This document shows positions 23,791 to 32,683 of a DNA stretch of 64,000 bases, in pieces. Location: positions 1 to 64,000 of the forward strand of contig NZ_BAABJZ010000093.1 in assembly GCF_039543565.1 (NCBI RefSeq). The letters are read 5' to 3'. The notes beneath the pieces are model-generated. The model was given only the letters and a program-made list of their open reading frames with translations. It was not told the DNA's origin and did no database searches. This DNA comes from Ferrimonas pelagia (lineage in GTDB: Bacteria > Pseudomonadota > Gammaproteobacteria > Enterobacterales > Shewanellaceae). Numbering within the stretch: position 1 is the stretch's first letter; each line of letters starts with the position of its first letter. A program made the position numbers and the translations under genes.

Positions 23791-25229
23791 CCTAGGCTGA
23801 TCTCCAGTCGGGCAAAGTTATCGGAATGAACGGTCTGTCCGGCAAACAGACTCCAGCCCCAAGGGTGGCCCATCAACTTGCCGTAGTGGCTCAGCTCGAT
23901 GTCTCGACCGACCTCATAGTCGCACATCGGCGTTTCTCGCCCATTGTAACGATTATCGACGCTACGATAGGCCAGCTCGTAACGCGAGCCAGCAGCGCGT
24001 TGGTAGCCGAGGCGGGCGGTGTGGATCTGGCTTCCGACGCTGTCCGGGCCGCCATTGCTGTTGTAGCATCGATCGTTGCCGGCCCAGTGGCCCATCACCA
24101 CGCCGTTGTTGCTGTAGCCTTGGCGGAAGATGTGGTGGCTGTACCAGGCGTGGGCGTGCTCGGTAAACTCATACGTCAGTGACCAGTCAGGCCCCAGCAG
24201 CCACTGGGGCATAAATGGCAGGTGGATCCCTGCCGACACCGCCAAGTTGCCCAGTCGGGTGTTCTTCAGCTGTACCGTATCTTCACCGGCGTATTCGGCG
24301 TACAGCACAAATGGTACGGGGCCGCCAAAGTGCATCTTGGAGGTGAGCGAGGCGATCTGATTGTCGCTGGCATTGCCTTGTTGATCGGCGGTGGGGTTAA
24401 AAAAGGCCTGCCAGATCTCTTTGAGGCTGATCCCATCATCGCCACCGTTAAACTGAATGGTGCGGTTGGCTCCGATCACCCAGCCTGCGATGGGCTCAAT
24501 GCTCATATGAAAGCCCGTTAAACCGGGACGGACATTGAGCCACTCGCCATCGATCCGGACTCCGTCCATGTGCTCAAGCCGGGTGAAAAAGATGTCGTAT
24601 TTTAGGTTCCACCAGTTCTCTAACGGCATGGGGTTGGATAAGCCGACCGAAACCGAGGGCTGTGCATTGGTGGAATGGACCATGGCTGATTCGTGGAATG
24701 GTGATAGCCAATGTTCCCGGTAGCCAAAATCCAATTGAATGCTGTCATTGCCCACGGCCACGTAGCTGCCCACAGGGATCACTTCATTCTGGCTGTCATA
24801 TGCTAACCCACCGACGTTCACCACCAGCCAATCGGCAGGCCGATATTGCCCTTGCGCTGTGACTCGATAGCTGGAGTTGAGTTGTTCTCCACGTGCGTTT
24901 GGCAGCAGTTTACCGTTGTCCGGATCGGTTGCGGCGGCGACGGTGACTTCGCTGTAAGTCAGTGCCAGTTTCTGCTCATAAGGGCTGAGTAGGCGATCCA
25001 ACTCGTGATAGAGCGTTGGATGACTGTGTTCGATCAGGGGTAATTGTGCCCGTACCTGGCGCACATTGTAGGGCTTGGACAGTGAAGGCATCTGGGTGAC
25101 GGTCGCCATTTGATGGATGCGACCATTGAGATACCTATCCTGCATTGAAATGAACGGAGAGGCGGCCCACAGTGGGCTACTCAGGCTCAACAGCAGCAGC
25201 GATCCAGCGAGCGTCTTGTTTGATGTCAT
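23784..25229 (-). CDS. Capsule assembly Wzi family outer-membrane protein
   Basis: A 481-residue exported protein with signal peptide MTSNKTLAGSLLLLSLSSPL through LWA. The body resembles Wzi, the 18-stranded barrel that anchors capsule polysaccharide to the cell surface: an N-terminal helical region (PYNVRQVRAQLPLI) and then long beta-rich sequence with HYGKLMGHPWGWSLFAGQ near the end. The ATG at 25229 is chosen because it begins the signal peptide. The following barrel gene overlaps it by seven bases. Together with the surface-glycan genes downstream of coaD, it supports an encapsulated or polysaccharide-coated cell. Confidence 0.8.
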   Translation of the reverse strand: MTSNKTLAGSLLLLSLSSPLWAASPFISMQDRYLNGRIHQMATVTQMPSLSKPYNVRQVRAQLPLIEHSHPTLYHELDRLLSPYEQKLALTYSEVTVAAATDPDNGKLLPNARGEQLNSSYRVTAQGQYRPADWLVVNVGGLAYDSQNEVIPVGSYVAVGNDSIQLDFGYREHWLSPFHESAMVHSTNAQPSVSVGLSNPMPLENWWNLKYDIFFTRLEHMDGVRIDGEWLNVRPGLTGFHMSIEPIAGWVIGANRTIQFNGGDDGISLKEIWQAFFNPTADQQGNASDNQIASLTSKMHFGGPVPFVLYAEYAGEDTVQLKNTRLGNLAVSAGIHLPFMPQWLLGPDWSLTYEFTEHAHAWYSHHIFRQGYSNNGVVMGHWAGNDRCYNSNGGPDSVGSQIHTARLGYQRAAGSRYELAYRSVDNRYNGRETPMCDYEVGRDIELSHYGKLMGHPWGWSLFAGQTVHSDNFARLEISLGW

Positions 25230-25365
25230 GTCGTCGAGGTGATCTTTAGGGGGCGGAAACTTGGGGCAGATCTTATCACAGCCGTGCAAAGAAAATGCGG
25301 CTAGGCGCAGGGGGCGCGCGCCGGCTAACGGACTCAGTTTGCTATCACTGAGCCCGTGGTTCAGA

Positions 25366-25848
25366 TCACTTACCGAGTTTTTGCTTCAGCGGGGATACGA
25401 CCTCGGCAGGAATGAAGCCGGTGACATCGCCGTCGTGCAATGCCACTTCTTTGACCAAGGATGAGGAGATAAAGGCGTTCTCTTCTGCCGGCGTCAAGAA
25501 CACGCTCTCGAGATCTGGGTGCAGACGTCGGTTCATGTTTGCCAGCTGGAACTCATATTCAAAGTCGGAGACCGCACGCAAGCCGCGCACCAGAACGCGG
25601 GCATTGTGGGTTTTCGCGAAATCGACCAATAATCCGGAGAAACCGACCACTTGAACGTTGCCGATCGACTGAGTGATCTGCTCGATCAGGGCCACGCGTT
25701 CCTCAAGTGAGAACAGCGGCTTTTTACTCGGGCTGGCAGCGACGCCAACAATCACGGTGTCAAACATGCGGCTGGCCCGAATGATCAAATCAAGATGGCC
25801 ATTGGTCAGTGGGTCAAAGGTGCCAGGGTAGATTGCGCGTTGTTTCAT
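25366..25848 (-). CDS. coaD: Phosphopantetheine adenylyltransferase
   Basis: Transfers AMP to 4'-phosphopantetheine to make dephospho-CoA. The 160-residue enzyme has the nucleotidyltransferase motif YPGTFDPLTNGHLDLI, the VRGLRAVSDFEYEFQLA segment and the ISSSLVKEVA motif; all catalytic features are visible. In many gammaproteobacteria coaD sits next to waaA at one end of the LPS-core cluster. Here it is separated from waaA by about 12.4 kb of glycan genes, marking the left border of that variable block. Confidence 0.97.
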   Translation of the reverse strand: MKQRAIYPGTFDPLTNGHLDLIIRASRMFDTVIVGVAASPSKKPLFSLEERVALIEQITQSIGNVQVVGFSGLLVDFAKTHNARVLVRGLRAVSDFEYEFQLANMNRRLHPDLESVFLTPAEENAFISSSLVKEVALHDGDVTGFIPAEVVSPLKQKLGK

Positions 25849-25925
25849 GTCGATACCGGTCGTTCTTTATGGATAGTTCGAGCCATTGTGCCGGGGAATG
25901 GGCTCTCGGCACAATGGTTCAATCG

Positions 25926-27008
25926 TTAGGCATGGTATGGCTGGCCCGTTTTCAGCGTATGCTCCAGCGCTGTGCGCCAGAGTTGGCGATCGGTTCCCCA
26001 CGCTTTGAGTGCAACGTCCAGATCGGCTTCAACCATTTTTAGGCGCTCACAATATTGCTCGAAGCCGATCCCGGCCGAGGATTTTATCGAGAGTAAGGTA
26101 GGCTTATCTTCGCAGCCGAGTATTGCGGCTTCCATCGGGATTCGCGCGGGCAGCATGCCTCCAGCACAGGGGAGATGCTGATATTCTTCTGGTTGCTCGG
26201 CCGGGTGGATCTTCAAGATCACGTGATATCCCATGGCATTAAGGTGCTCGGTCAAGATCTCGTATAACTTGACCTTGTTGCCCTCATTACCTGGCATCCA
26301 GCGCTCCATCGGCTGGGTCAGCAGAATAATGGTGTTGTCGGCATGACTTAGCGCGCCGTTGATGCGAAACAGCCCGAGCAGATTGGTGCGATGGGCTTCG
26401 GCATTCAGAAAGTCGATATTGACGGCTTTGTGTTGAACAATGCTGGGCACCCGGTGAGGCTGAACCGCGAAGATCCGCTGACAACGATGGCTTTCTCCAA
26501 ACACTCGGTTGTCTGGAAGTCCCATCAGGCGACGCGGCAGCGTTTTAATGGCTGGTAGCTTAAATTCAATGTAGTTGCCCTCGCCATCTTCGATGATGTC
26601 GAACTGCTCAACCAGTTTGTTGAAGAGCCGCGAGATCGGATTGCGCTCATTAAATACCACCATGGATTTGTCGTGATCGTGCAGCAGTGCCTCGCTCAGT
26701 GACGGGCTATAGCTGGCGAGAAAACGGATAAATCGCTGCTGCTGCCCCTCTGTGGCAGGCGTGTCTCGGTAGGTACTCAGCCGGTACAATAACCCCCATG
26801 GTTGCTTGGCCAATTCGGCTTTACTCTGACGCCATGGGATCAGATGAAAGTGTACGTGCGAGGGCAGTACCGATGGATCCCAATTGGCTCGATCGGCTTC
26901 AATGTTGCGGGAAAAAAACACAACGTGTGTTTGCTGCTGCGGGCGGGATAAACCGCGCATGACGGCAAACAGCATATGGCGTGGAGTGGTGCAGATGTAA
27001 TAGTCCAC
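25926..27008 (-). CDS. Sialyltransferase-like glycosyltransferase (GT52-like)
   Basis: A 360-residue protein resembling bacterial LPS sialyltransferases of the GT52/polysialyltransferase type: an N-terminal MDYYICTTPRHMLFAV Rossmann-like strand, an acidic EDGEGNYIE motif, the ILKIHPAEQP motif and the late IPMEAAILG...SIKSSAGIGFEQY region, where the HP motif and a Ser pair bind CMP-sugar. It is divergent from the CMP-nonulosonate synthetase gene (177-base gap), so it probably transfers the same sugar to LPS or capsule. Donor (sialic, legionaminic or pseudaminic acid) and acceptor are not determinable here. Confidence 0.7.
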   Translation of the reverse strand: MDYYICTTPRHMLFAVMRGLSRPQQQTHVVFFSRNIEADRANWDPSVLPSHVHFHLIPWRQSKAELAKQPWGLLYRLSTYRDTPATEGQQQRFIRFLASYSPSLSEALLHDHDKSMVVFNERNPISRLFNKLVEQFDIIEDGEGNYIEFKLPAIKTLPRRLMGLPDNRVFGESHRCQRIFAVQPHRVPSIVQHKAVNIDFLNAEAHRTNLLGLFRINGALSHADNTIILLTQPMERWMPGNEGNKVKLYEILTEHLNAMGYHVILKIHPAEQPEEYQHLPCAGGMLPARIPMEAAILGCEDKPTLLSIKSSAGIGFEQYCERLKMVEADLDVALKAWGTDRQLWRTALEHTLKTGQPYHA

Positions 27009-27185
27009 AGGGCCTCTGAGACGGTTGGCTAAGCGTACAAGGGAGGCAATGTAGCGTATGGTCGGCGCAGGGTAAACTTTCTAGAACTCGGCGGCGGCCT
27101 TATTCTGACAAAGCGATGGTGTCACTCACTCCTTTCCGTGGCGCGAAATGATATGATCGCCGGATTGACGGATTAGGCAGATATC

Positions 27186-28832
27186 ATGACTGAACGCGTA
27201 AACTGCATTGCGATTATTCCCGCCCGTGGTGGCTCTAAGGGGATCCCTCGCAAGAATTTGCGGCCATTGGCCGGTAAACCAATGATCTCTTATAGCATTG
27301 AAGCTTGCTTGCAGGCTGGTAACGTCGATCGGGTCGTGGTGTCCACCGATGACGACGAGATCGCCCTGATTGCTGAGCGCTTCGGTGCGGATGTGGTGAT
27401 GCGGCCGGATGAGTTGGCCAACGATGTGGCAACGCTGGATCCGGTTATCGATGATGCGGTCGCTCGTGCCGAGCTGCGCTTTAACGAGCAATATGGCACC
27501 GTCGTAACGGTGCAGCCCACGTCGCCTTTGGTGCGGGCTGTTGATGTCGAAGCGGTAGTGGCCCGATTGGGGCAAACCGGTGCGGATACGGTGATGACCG
27601 TCGTGGACGATCGCCACCTATGCTGGACGGTGAAAGACGGCCATAGTGTCCCTGCTTACCATGCTCGGGTGAACCGGCAGCAACTGCCCGCCAACTTTCG
27701 TGAAACCGGTGCTGTTGTTGCCTGCACCCGGGCACAGTGTGCCACGGGGACGCGGATCGGCGCTTCAGTCGAGTTGCAAGAGGTGCCACACGAGCGCAGC
27801 TTCGACATTGATAACTACGCCGATCTGTACCTGTGTGAGGCAATGCTCAGCCGTCGTACCATAGTGTTCGCAGTGGTGGGTTACGCGGAAGTCGGTTTAG
27901 GCCATGCCTTCCGAACGGTCATGCTGGCCAATGAATTGGTTAAAGCGGACATTCGCTTTGTGTTGGAGGCGCGCAGTGATCTGGCCATTGATTACATTCG
28001 TCAGCACAACTATCCGGTGGAGATCTGTCCTGACGGAGAGTTAGTGGAGCGGATCGCCACGTTTTCACCTGATCTTGTGATCAACGACCTGCTCGATACC
28101 AGTGAAACCTACATGGCCGGATTGAAGGCTATGGGCTGTAAGATCGTGAATTTTGAAGATGTTGCTCCAGCGAGTCGCCATGCAGATCTGGTGGTGAATG
28201 CTCTGTATCCACAACAGTTACCGTCGAAGCAGGTGCTGACGGGGGCCCGATACTTTTGTTTGCGCGATGAGTTTATCTACCTTCCGGAACGTCAACAGAG
28301 CGGCGAGATCCGCCGTGTTCTGTTAACGTTCGGTGGGGTGGATGAGGGCGATCTGAGCTGTCGTACCTTGTCCCTGATCGCCGATGAGTGCGCTCTGCGC
28401 AACATTGCCATCGATATTGTCGTTGGTCCGGGTTACCCGCACACCGCCAATCTCCAGCAAGTGATTGATGCGTGCCAAGCTTCGGTTGAGTTGATCAGCA
28501 AGACCAAGCGGATCTCGGATTATATGGCACGGGCCGATATGGCCATTACCTCCGGCGGGCGGACAGTCTTGGAGTTAGCGGCGGTTGGGTTGCCGACTCT
28601 GGTGATCTGCCAGAATCAACGGGAGACCACTCACACCTTTGCTTCCAGTGAAAATGGCATCATTAACCTGGGCTACCGTGGAGAGGTGAGTGATGAGCAA
28701 ATTCACCAGACGTTTGTGCGCATTGTGGATGACGCACACCTGCGTACCACCATGCTGGACAAGGTAGCAGAATTGGATTTAACCAAAGGCAAAGACAGAG
28801 TGATCCGAGCGATCACTGCACTGTTGCCTTGA
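27186..28832 (+). CDS. Fused CMP-nonulosonate synthetase and PseG-like UDP-sugar hydrolase
   Basis: A 548-residue two-domain protein. Residues 1-225 are a CMP-sialic-acid-synthetase domain (NeuA/PseF/LegF type) with the CTP-binding motif IPARGGSKGIPRKN and VQPTSPLVR. Residues 228-548 resemble PseG, the hydrolase that frees 2,4-diacetamido-trideoxy sugar from UDP in pseudaminic acid synthesis: GLGHAFR near its start holds the conserved His, and LTFGGVDEGDL, ITSGGRTVLELAAVGLPTL follow the GT-B-like layout. The fusion would supply both the step before and the step after the NeuB-type synthase next door. Which nonulosonic acid is made is open. An 18-base gap separates it from the synthase gene. 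Confidence 0.87.
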   Translation: MTERVNCIAIIPARGGSKGIPRKNLRPLAGKPMISYSIEACLQAGNVDRVVVSTDDDEIALIAERFGADVVMRPDELANDVATLDPVIDDAVARAELRFNEQYGTVVTVQPTSPLVRAVDVEAVVARLGQTGADTVMTVVDDRHLCWTVKDGHSVPAYHARVNRQQLPANFRETGAVVACTRAQCATGTRIGASVELQEVPHERSFDIDNYADLYLCEAMLSRRTIVFAVVGYAEVGLGHAFRTVMLANELVKADIRFVLEARSDLAIDYIRQHNYPVEICPDGELVERIATFSPDLVINDLLDTSETYMAGLKAMGCKIVNFEDVAPASRHADLVVNALYPQQLPSKQVLTGARYFCLRDEFIYLPERQQSGEIRRVLLTFGGVDEGDLSCRTLSLIADECALRNIAIDIVVGPGYPHTANLQQVIDACQASVELISKTKRISDYMARADMAITSGGRTVLELAAVGLPTLVICQNQRETTHTFASSENGIINLGYRGEVSDEQIHQTFVRIVDDAHLRTTMLDKVAELDLTKGKDRVIRAITALLP

Positions 28833-28849
28833 TTGGATAGGATAAGCAG

Positions 28850-29911
28850 ATGAAAAATGAAATGAAGATCGGCGATGCGCTGGTAAGCAACCCACTTAAG
28901 CCGTATGTCATTGCCGAGATCGGTGTGAACCATGAAGGCGATATGGCATTGGCTAAACGCTTGATCCGCGAGGCGGCAGAAGGCGGCGCACATGCGGCCA
29001 AGTTCCAGTCGTACAAGGCGGGCAAGATCGCGTCTAAGAATAGCCCAGCGTATTGGGATCAAAGCAAAGAGCCTACCGACAGCCAGTACAAACTATTCCA
29101 AAAGTACGACGGCTTTGGCGAGGCAGAATACCGAGAGCTGGCGGCCTACTGTCAGGAGGTTGGCATTGAGTTTATGTCGACGCCATTTGATCTGGAAGCG
29201 GTCGACTTTCTCAAACATCTCATGCCAGCATTTAAGATCGCCTCTGCTGACATCACCAATGTTCCGCTGATCCGCAAGTGTGCGGCGGCCGGCAAGCCGC
29301 TTATCATGTCGACCGGTGCGGCGACCTTGGCTGAGATCGAGTTTGCCCTGCAAACCGCCCGCAACGCGGGGGCGAAAGAGATCGCTCTGCTGCACTGTGT
29401 GCTGAATTATCCTACGCCGGAAGAGAATGCCCAACTGGGCATGATCAAGGTTTTGGCTCGGACCTTCCCAGATGTGGTGATCGGTTACTCTGATCATGTG
29501 TGTCCGGATGAGACCATTAGTGCACTGGAGTCCGCGATGTTGCTGGGCGCCGTGGTACTGGAAAAGCATTTTACTCACGATAAGTCACTGCCGGGCAACG
29601 ACCACTATCACGCCATGAATGCGCAAGATCTGAAGCGCTTTATGACCAAAGCAGAAACCTATCACCGACTGATCGCTTCCGAAGGTAAGGCTCTGGAAAA
29701 AGAGGCGGCGGCGCGTCAGCATGCGCGTCGTAGCATTGTCGCTGCGCGTGATCTGAAGCGGGGCGAGATACTGACCGAAGAGATGCTGATCGCCAAGCGA
29801 CCGGGCCATGGTATTTCGCCGATCCATTGGGACGATATCGTCGGCCAACGACTAACGCAAGACGTTGAAGAGGACGCCTTGCTATGTTGGCAGGACTTCG
29901 CGGCGGAGTGA
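28850..29911 (+). CDS. N-acetylneuraminate/nonulosonate synthase (NeuB/PseI/LegI family)
   Basis: Condenses phosphoenolpyruvate with a six-carbon amino sugar to form a nine-carbon nonulosonic acid. The 353-residue protein has an N-terminal TIM barrel with IAEIGVNHEGD, AAKFQSYKAG, STPFDLEA, KIASADITN, STGAATLAE and CVLNYPTP, then a C-terminal SAF (antifreeze-like) domain (RRSIVAARDLKRGEILTEEM). The family clearly fits; the exact substrate does not follow from motifs. It is cotranscribed with the upstream fusion gene. The genes making the amino-sugar precursor (NeuC, LegB/C or PseB/C/H) are not in this window. Confidence 0.92.
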   Translation: MKNEMKIGDALVSNPLKPYVIAEIGVNHEGDMALAKRLIREAAEGGAHAAKFQSYKAGKIASKNSPAYWDQSKEPTDSQYKLFQKYDGFGEAEYRELAAYCQEVGIEFMSTPFDLEAVDFLKHLMPAFKIASADITNVPLIRKCAAAGKPLIMSTGAATLAEIEFALQTARNAGAKEIALLHCVLNYPTPEENAQLGMIKVLARTFPDVVIGYSDHVCPDETISALESAMLLGAVVLEKHFTHDKSLPGNDHYHAMNAQDLKRFMTKAETYHRLIASEGKALEKEAAARQHARRSIVAARDLKRGEILTEEMLIAKRPGHGISPIHWDDIVGQRLTQDVEEDALLCWQDFAAE

Positions 29912-29922
29912 GGCCAGTTTAC

Positions 29923-29949
29923 AGGCGTAAACATGACATGTTTGCGCCT
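29923..29949 (+). terminator. Probable terminator after the nonulosonate synthase
   Basis: AGGCGTAAACATG / CATGTTTGCGCCT, a 13-base stem with one G-T pair, 12 bases after the stop codon; only a weak T-run follows. Confidence 0.55.
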
Positions 29950-30077
29950 TGTTCATGCTCTAAGTGCGTTTCTGACTGTTGTCCGGTCGGGTAATTTTCA
30001 AAAGCATTCCCTGAGGGAGTAATCATCCCTGGGAAATGGTGTTGGCCGTATCTTCGGGTACGCGATGAGACAGTTTC

Positions 30078-30989
30078 ATGCCGAAAAACACTGATGCCAC
30101 GTTCACACGGATGGACGGGGTGAAGGAATATGCGTTACGTCTGGCGGCATCGGGTTGGATCCCGGGCCGTTGGTTTAATTCCGCCTTGCCCGAGAAAACG
30201 GCACTGCGTGCCGCTCAACGGCCGTTAACGCTGGAAGTGGTGAGCCATTGCTGGAAGTATTCTGAGTTTCAGTTATATCAGCTAAGTTCGCTGGTGAATC
30301 ACGCCCCGACCCAGCTGAAGGTGATCCACACGGTGTTCTACAGTGACGAGGATGCCGATACGGTTCGCTTATTGGATTTCTTCCGTACTCAACAAGTGGC
30401 GAATGTGACCTGGAACTTTATTGCTCTGCCAAAAGAGCAGTTGTTCCGTCGGGCCATTGGTCGTAACCAGGCAGCCAAGCAAACCCAAGCGGATTGGATT
30501 TGGTTTACCGATTGCGATGTGGTGTTCCATGAGGGGGCCTTGGACACCTTGGCGACCCAACTTGAGGGGTGCCAAGAGTTTTTGGTGTATCCACAACAGA
30601 TGTTAGCAACGGATCTGTTGCCAAAGGATGATCCGCTGATCGTTCAAGCGAAGGCCAATCCGACCGTGATGGAGTTGGATCTGACCCGCTTCTCGGTGCG
30701 GAAATTCAGCCGAGCGACTGGACCGATCCAGATCGCACATGGTGATGCGGCTCGCGCTTGCGGTTATTGCGATTCCTTAGCGGTCTATCAGAAGCCGATG
30801 ACACGCTGGAGCAAGTGCTACGAAGATCGTGCCTTTCGTTGGTTGCTGGGGACGCAGGGGGTGCCGATCGAGGTACCGAATGTGTTGTTTATCCGCCATG
30901 CAGAGAAAGGGCGGTATCAGCAGGGCAGTCAGATCTCGGTGCTGCGTAAAACGATCCGCCGTATGAAGTCGGCGCTGTTTAATCGATAA
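30078..30989 (+). CDS. GT-A type glycosyltransferase
   Basis: A 303-residue cytosolic protein with a GT-A pattern: after an N-terminal nucleotide-binding region it has the metal-binding motif WFTDCDVVF (DxD equivalent) at about residue 140. A later conserved-looking region HGDAARACGY and EDRAFRWLLG resembles acceptor-site and catalytic acidic segments. No membrane span is seen. It lies in the surface-glycan block after the nonulosonate genes and ends at a strong terminator, so it probably adds a hexose or amino sugar to the LPS core or capsule. Donor and linkage unknown. Confidence 0.75.
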   Translation: MPKNTDATFTRMDGVKEYALRLAASGWIPGRWFNSALPEKTALRAAQRPLTLEVVSHCWKYSEFQLYQLSSLVNHAPTQLKVIHTVFYSDEDADTVRLLDFFRTQQVANVTWNFIALPKEQLFRRAIGRNQAAKQTQADWIWFTDCDVVFHEGALDTLATQLEGCQEFLVYPQQMLATDLLPKDDPLIVQAKANPTVMELDLTRFSVRKFSRATGPIQIAHGDAARACGYCDSLAVYQKPMTRWSKCYEDRAFRWLLGTQGVPIEVPNVLFIRHAEKGRYQQGSQISVLRKTIRRMKSALFNR

Positions 30990-31008
30990 CGCAGAGCGCC
31001 ATTTAATG

Positions 31009-31040
31009 AAAACCAGAGTCGAGATGACTCTGGTTTTTTT
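31009..31040. terminator. Bidirectional terminator between convergent glycan operons
   Basis: Perfect stem AAAACCAGAGTC / GACTCTGGTTTT with a five-base loop and T-run, five bases before the stop codon of the convergent minus-strand operon. Confidence 0.9.
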
Positions 31041-31044
31041 CGTA

Positions 31045-31923
31045 CTACCGTCGCTTTTTTTGCGCTTTGTAGTGGGATAATTTGGCTTGATACGTGCTCA
31101 TGTCAGCGACATCTTCCTCAAAGAGCATCTTGGCTCGATCGGCGATTTCATAGATCTCCCCACGCCAATAAAGCTGATCCAGGATCTTTTTCGGTGCAAT
31201 GACATAGTGCTGTTGCCAAGCGTTAAAGACCGTCTTTTTATTGAAGAAATTGACCCGTTTACCCAAGAACAACTTGGCTAATGGCAACTTCCATCCCGCC
31301 AGATCAAATGACCAATGATAGAACAGATCCCGGTGAACGAGATCCATTGCTTCTGGCCGCGATAGGTAGCGTTGGCACAACTCACGCATGTGCATGGCAT
31401 GGCTGGCGATGTAGAAGTCTGCGATCTGATGAGGAGAGTAGGTCACGGCCCAGGGCAAGATCACTTTGTTTGGGCTGGCAATCAGTGTTTTCTCAACAAA
31501 TTGTGCCAGTTGATCCCAGTCGCTGTACTGATCGGTGCGCACCTTGATGACAACATCGCAGCCGCGCGCTTGTACGAGCTCTATCCCCTTCAAAAATGAA
31601 TAGAACTGACGATACTTGTTGTTTGCACCAACGACGGCTTTTTTCGGGCGCAACTGGCGAGTTTCGTCTTTTAATAACAGGACGTTGTCCTGGCCGATCG
31701 ATTGTTGCACCTGATTGATCAGCGATGTCTCTTCGTCGTCCCATGTGACGCAGATTATCTCGGCAAAGGTGCTTTTAAAGTCATTGAAGGTCTTGGCAAT
31801 ATTGTCTACACAGTTGAAGTTAGCGATATCGGATTCATCCAGCGCATTAAGCTTGATGCTGGATGTTCTGCCGGTACGGCCTTTGGAGCGCAAAGGGCCT
31901 TGAATGATGAGTCCAATTTTCAT
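31045..31923 (-). CDS. WavE-like LPS biosynthesis protein
   Basis: A 292-residue protein starting MKIGLIIQGPLRSKGRTG at 31923 (the frame is open 26 codons further, overlapping the previous gene). The opening IIQGP, the middle CVTWDDEE and the VVIKVRTDQY plus later HRDLFYHWSFD resemble the WavE family of Vibrio LPS-core synthesis, thought to be glycosyltransferase-related. It is the last gene of a four-gene overlapping operon with two nucleotidyltransferase-type genes and a HAD phosphatase, and so may be the transferase that uses the product of that module. Family assignment is tentative. Confidence 0.65.
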   Translation of the reverse strand: MKIGLIIQGPLRSKGRTGRTSSIKLNALDESDIANFNCVDNIAKTFNDFKSTFAEIICVTWDDEETSLINQVQQSIGQDNVLLLKDETRQLRPKKAVVGANNKYRQFYSFLKGIELVQARGCDVVIKVRTDQYSDWDQLAQFVEKTLIASPNKVILPWAVTYSPHQIADFYIASHAMHMRELCQRYLSRPEAMDLVHRDLFYHWSFDLAGWKLPLAKLFLGKRVNFFNKKTVFNAWQQHYVIAPKKILDQLYWRGEIYEIADRAKMLFEEDVADMSTYQAKLSHYKAQKKRR

Positions 31924-31948
31924 GAGAGTTCCTGAATCACACAGCCAT

Positions 31949-32683
31949 TCAGGCGTATGGATCTTTAGCATGGAGATAGGCGGTGAACTCGGCGGGAACA
32001 CCGCAGAAGATCACCTCGTCACGATGGATCTTGTGATAACGGATATCTTTGCCTTCCGCGATCAGCTGATTGTAGAGCGGCGCGATATAGAGCTCTTGTT
32101 TTTGCCATTGTGATATCGGTTTGGCGGCTTCCACGGCGAAGGCCTGAAGGAAGTCTTTGGCGTGAGCAAAGTGATAGAGGCCGGTGCTGCACAGATTAGA
32201 TATGGGGTTTTTCTCTGCCGTCTCGATCACGCGATCGCTCGCATGATCCAGCGGCTTGGCATAGGACCAGTTGTCGCCTTCGCCCTCGAAGACTTCGAGA
32301 TAGCCATCGCTGCACTCGGTAAGTTCTGGCAGGGCAAAACCAGGCCGGAAGGTATCAATATTAAAGATGGTTAAGGGCATTTGGGGATCGATCTCGGTGA
32401 GACCGAGCGCGACTGTTTCTGCCTGTCCTCGGGTCGCTTTATCCAGGGTGACGATCTGAAAGTCGGTGATGCCAAGCGCGTGACAGCGCCGTGCAACAAA
32501 GGCGGGCGTGTCGTGATCTGAGCGCACAATAAAAAGGAAAGACAGGTGGGTAAAATAGCGCTGAAAGCTGAGCAGGGCATGGTCAAACAATGGGCGACCA
32601 TGGGCTTCCAGCATATATTTAGGCTGGGTGTATCCCGCTTTGAAAAAACGGGAGCTGAGTCCAGCCATCGGAATAACAATCAT
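31949..32683 (-). CDS. Sugar/alcohol-phosphate nucleotidyltransferase
   Basis: A 244-residue NTP-transferase-fold protein. Its N-terminus MIVIPMAGLSSRFFKAGY then QPKYMLEAHGRPL carries the signature G-x-SSRF-x(n)-PK of nucleotide-sugar pyrophosphorylases, and TIFNIDTF holds the metal-binding Asp. It is short, lacking the C-terminal beta-helix of GlmU/RfbA enzymes, as in LicC-like and capsule-linked nucleotidyltransferases. Its start overlaps the end of the kinase fusion gene by four bases (ATGA), so production is coupled. It probably activates the compound phosphorylated by the neighbouring kinase as a CDP-, GDP- or UDP-derivative. Confidence 0.75.
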   Translation of the reverse strand: MIVIPMAGLSSRFFKAGYTQPKYMLEAHGRPLFDHALLSFQRYFTHLSFLFIVRSDHDTPAFVARRCHALGITDFQIVTLDKATRGQAETVALGLTEIDPQMPLTIFNIDTFRPGFALPELTECSDGYLEVFEGEGDNWSYAKPLDHASDRVIETAEKNPISNLCSTGLYHFAHAKDFLQAFAVEAAKPISQWQKQELYIAPLYNQLIAEGKDIRYHKIHRDEVIFCGVPAEFTAYLHAKDPYA

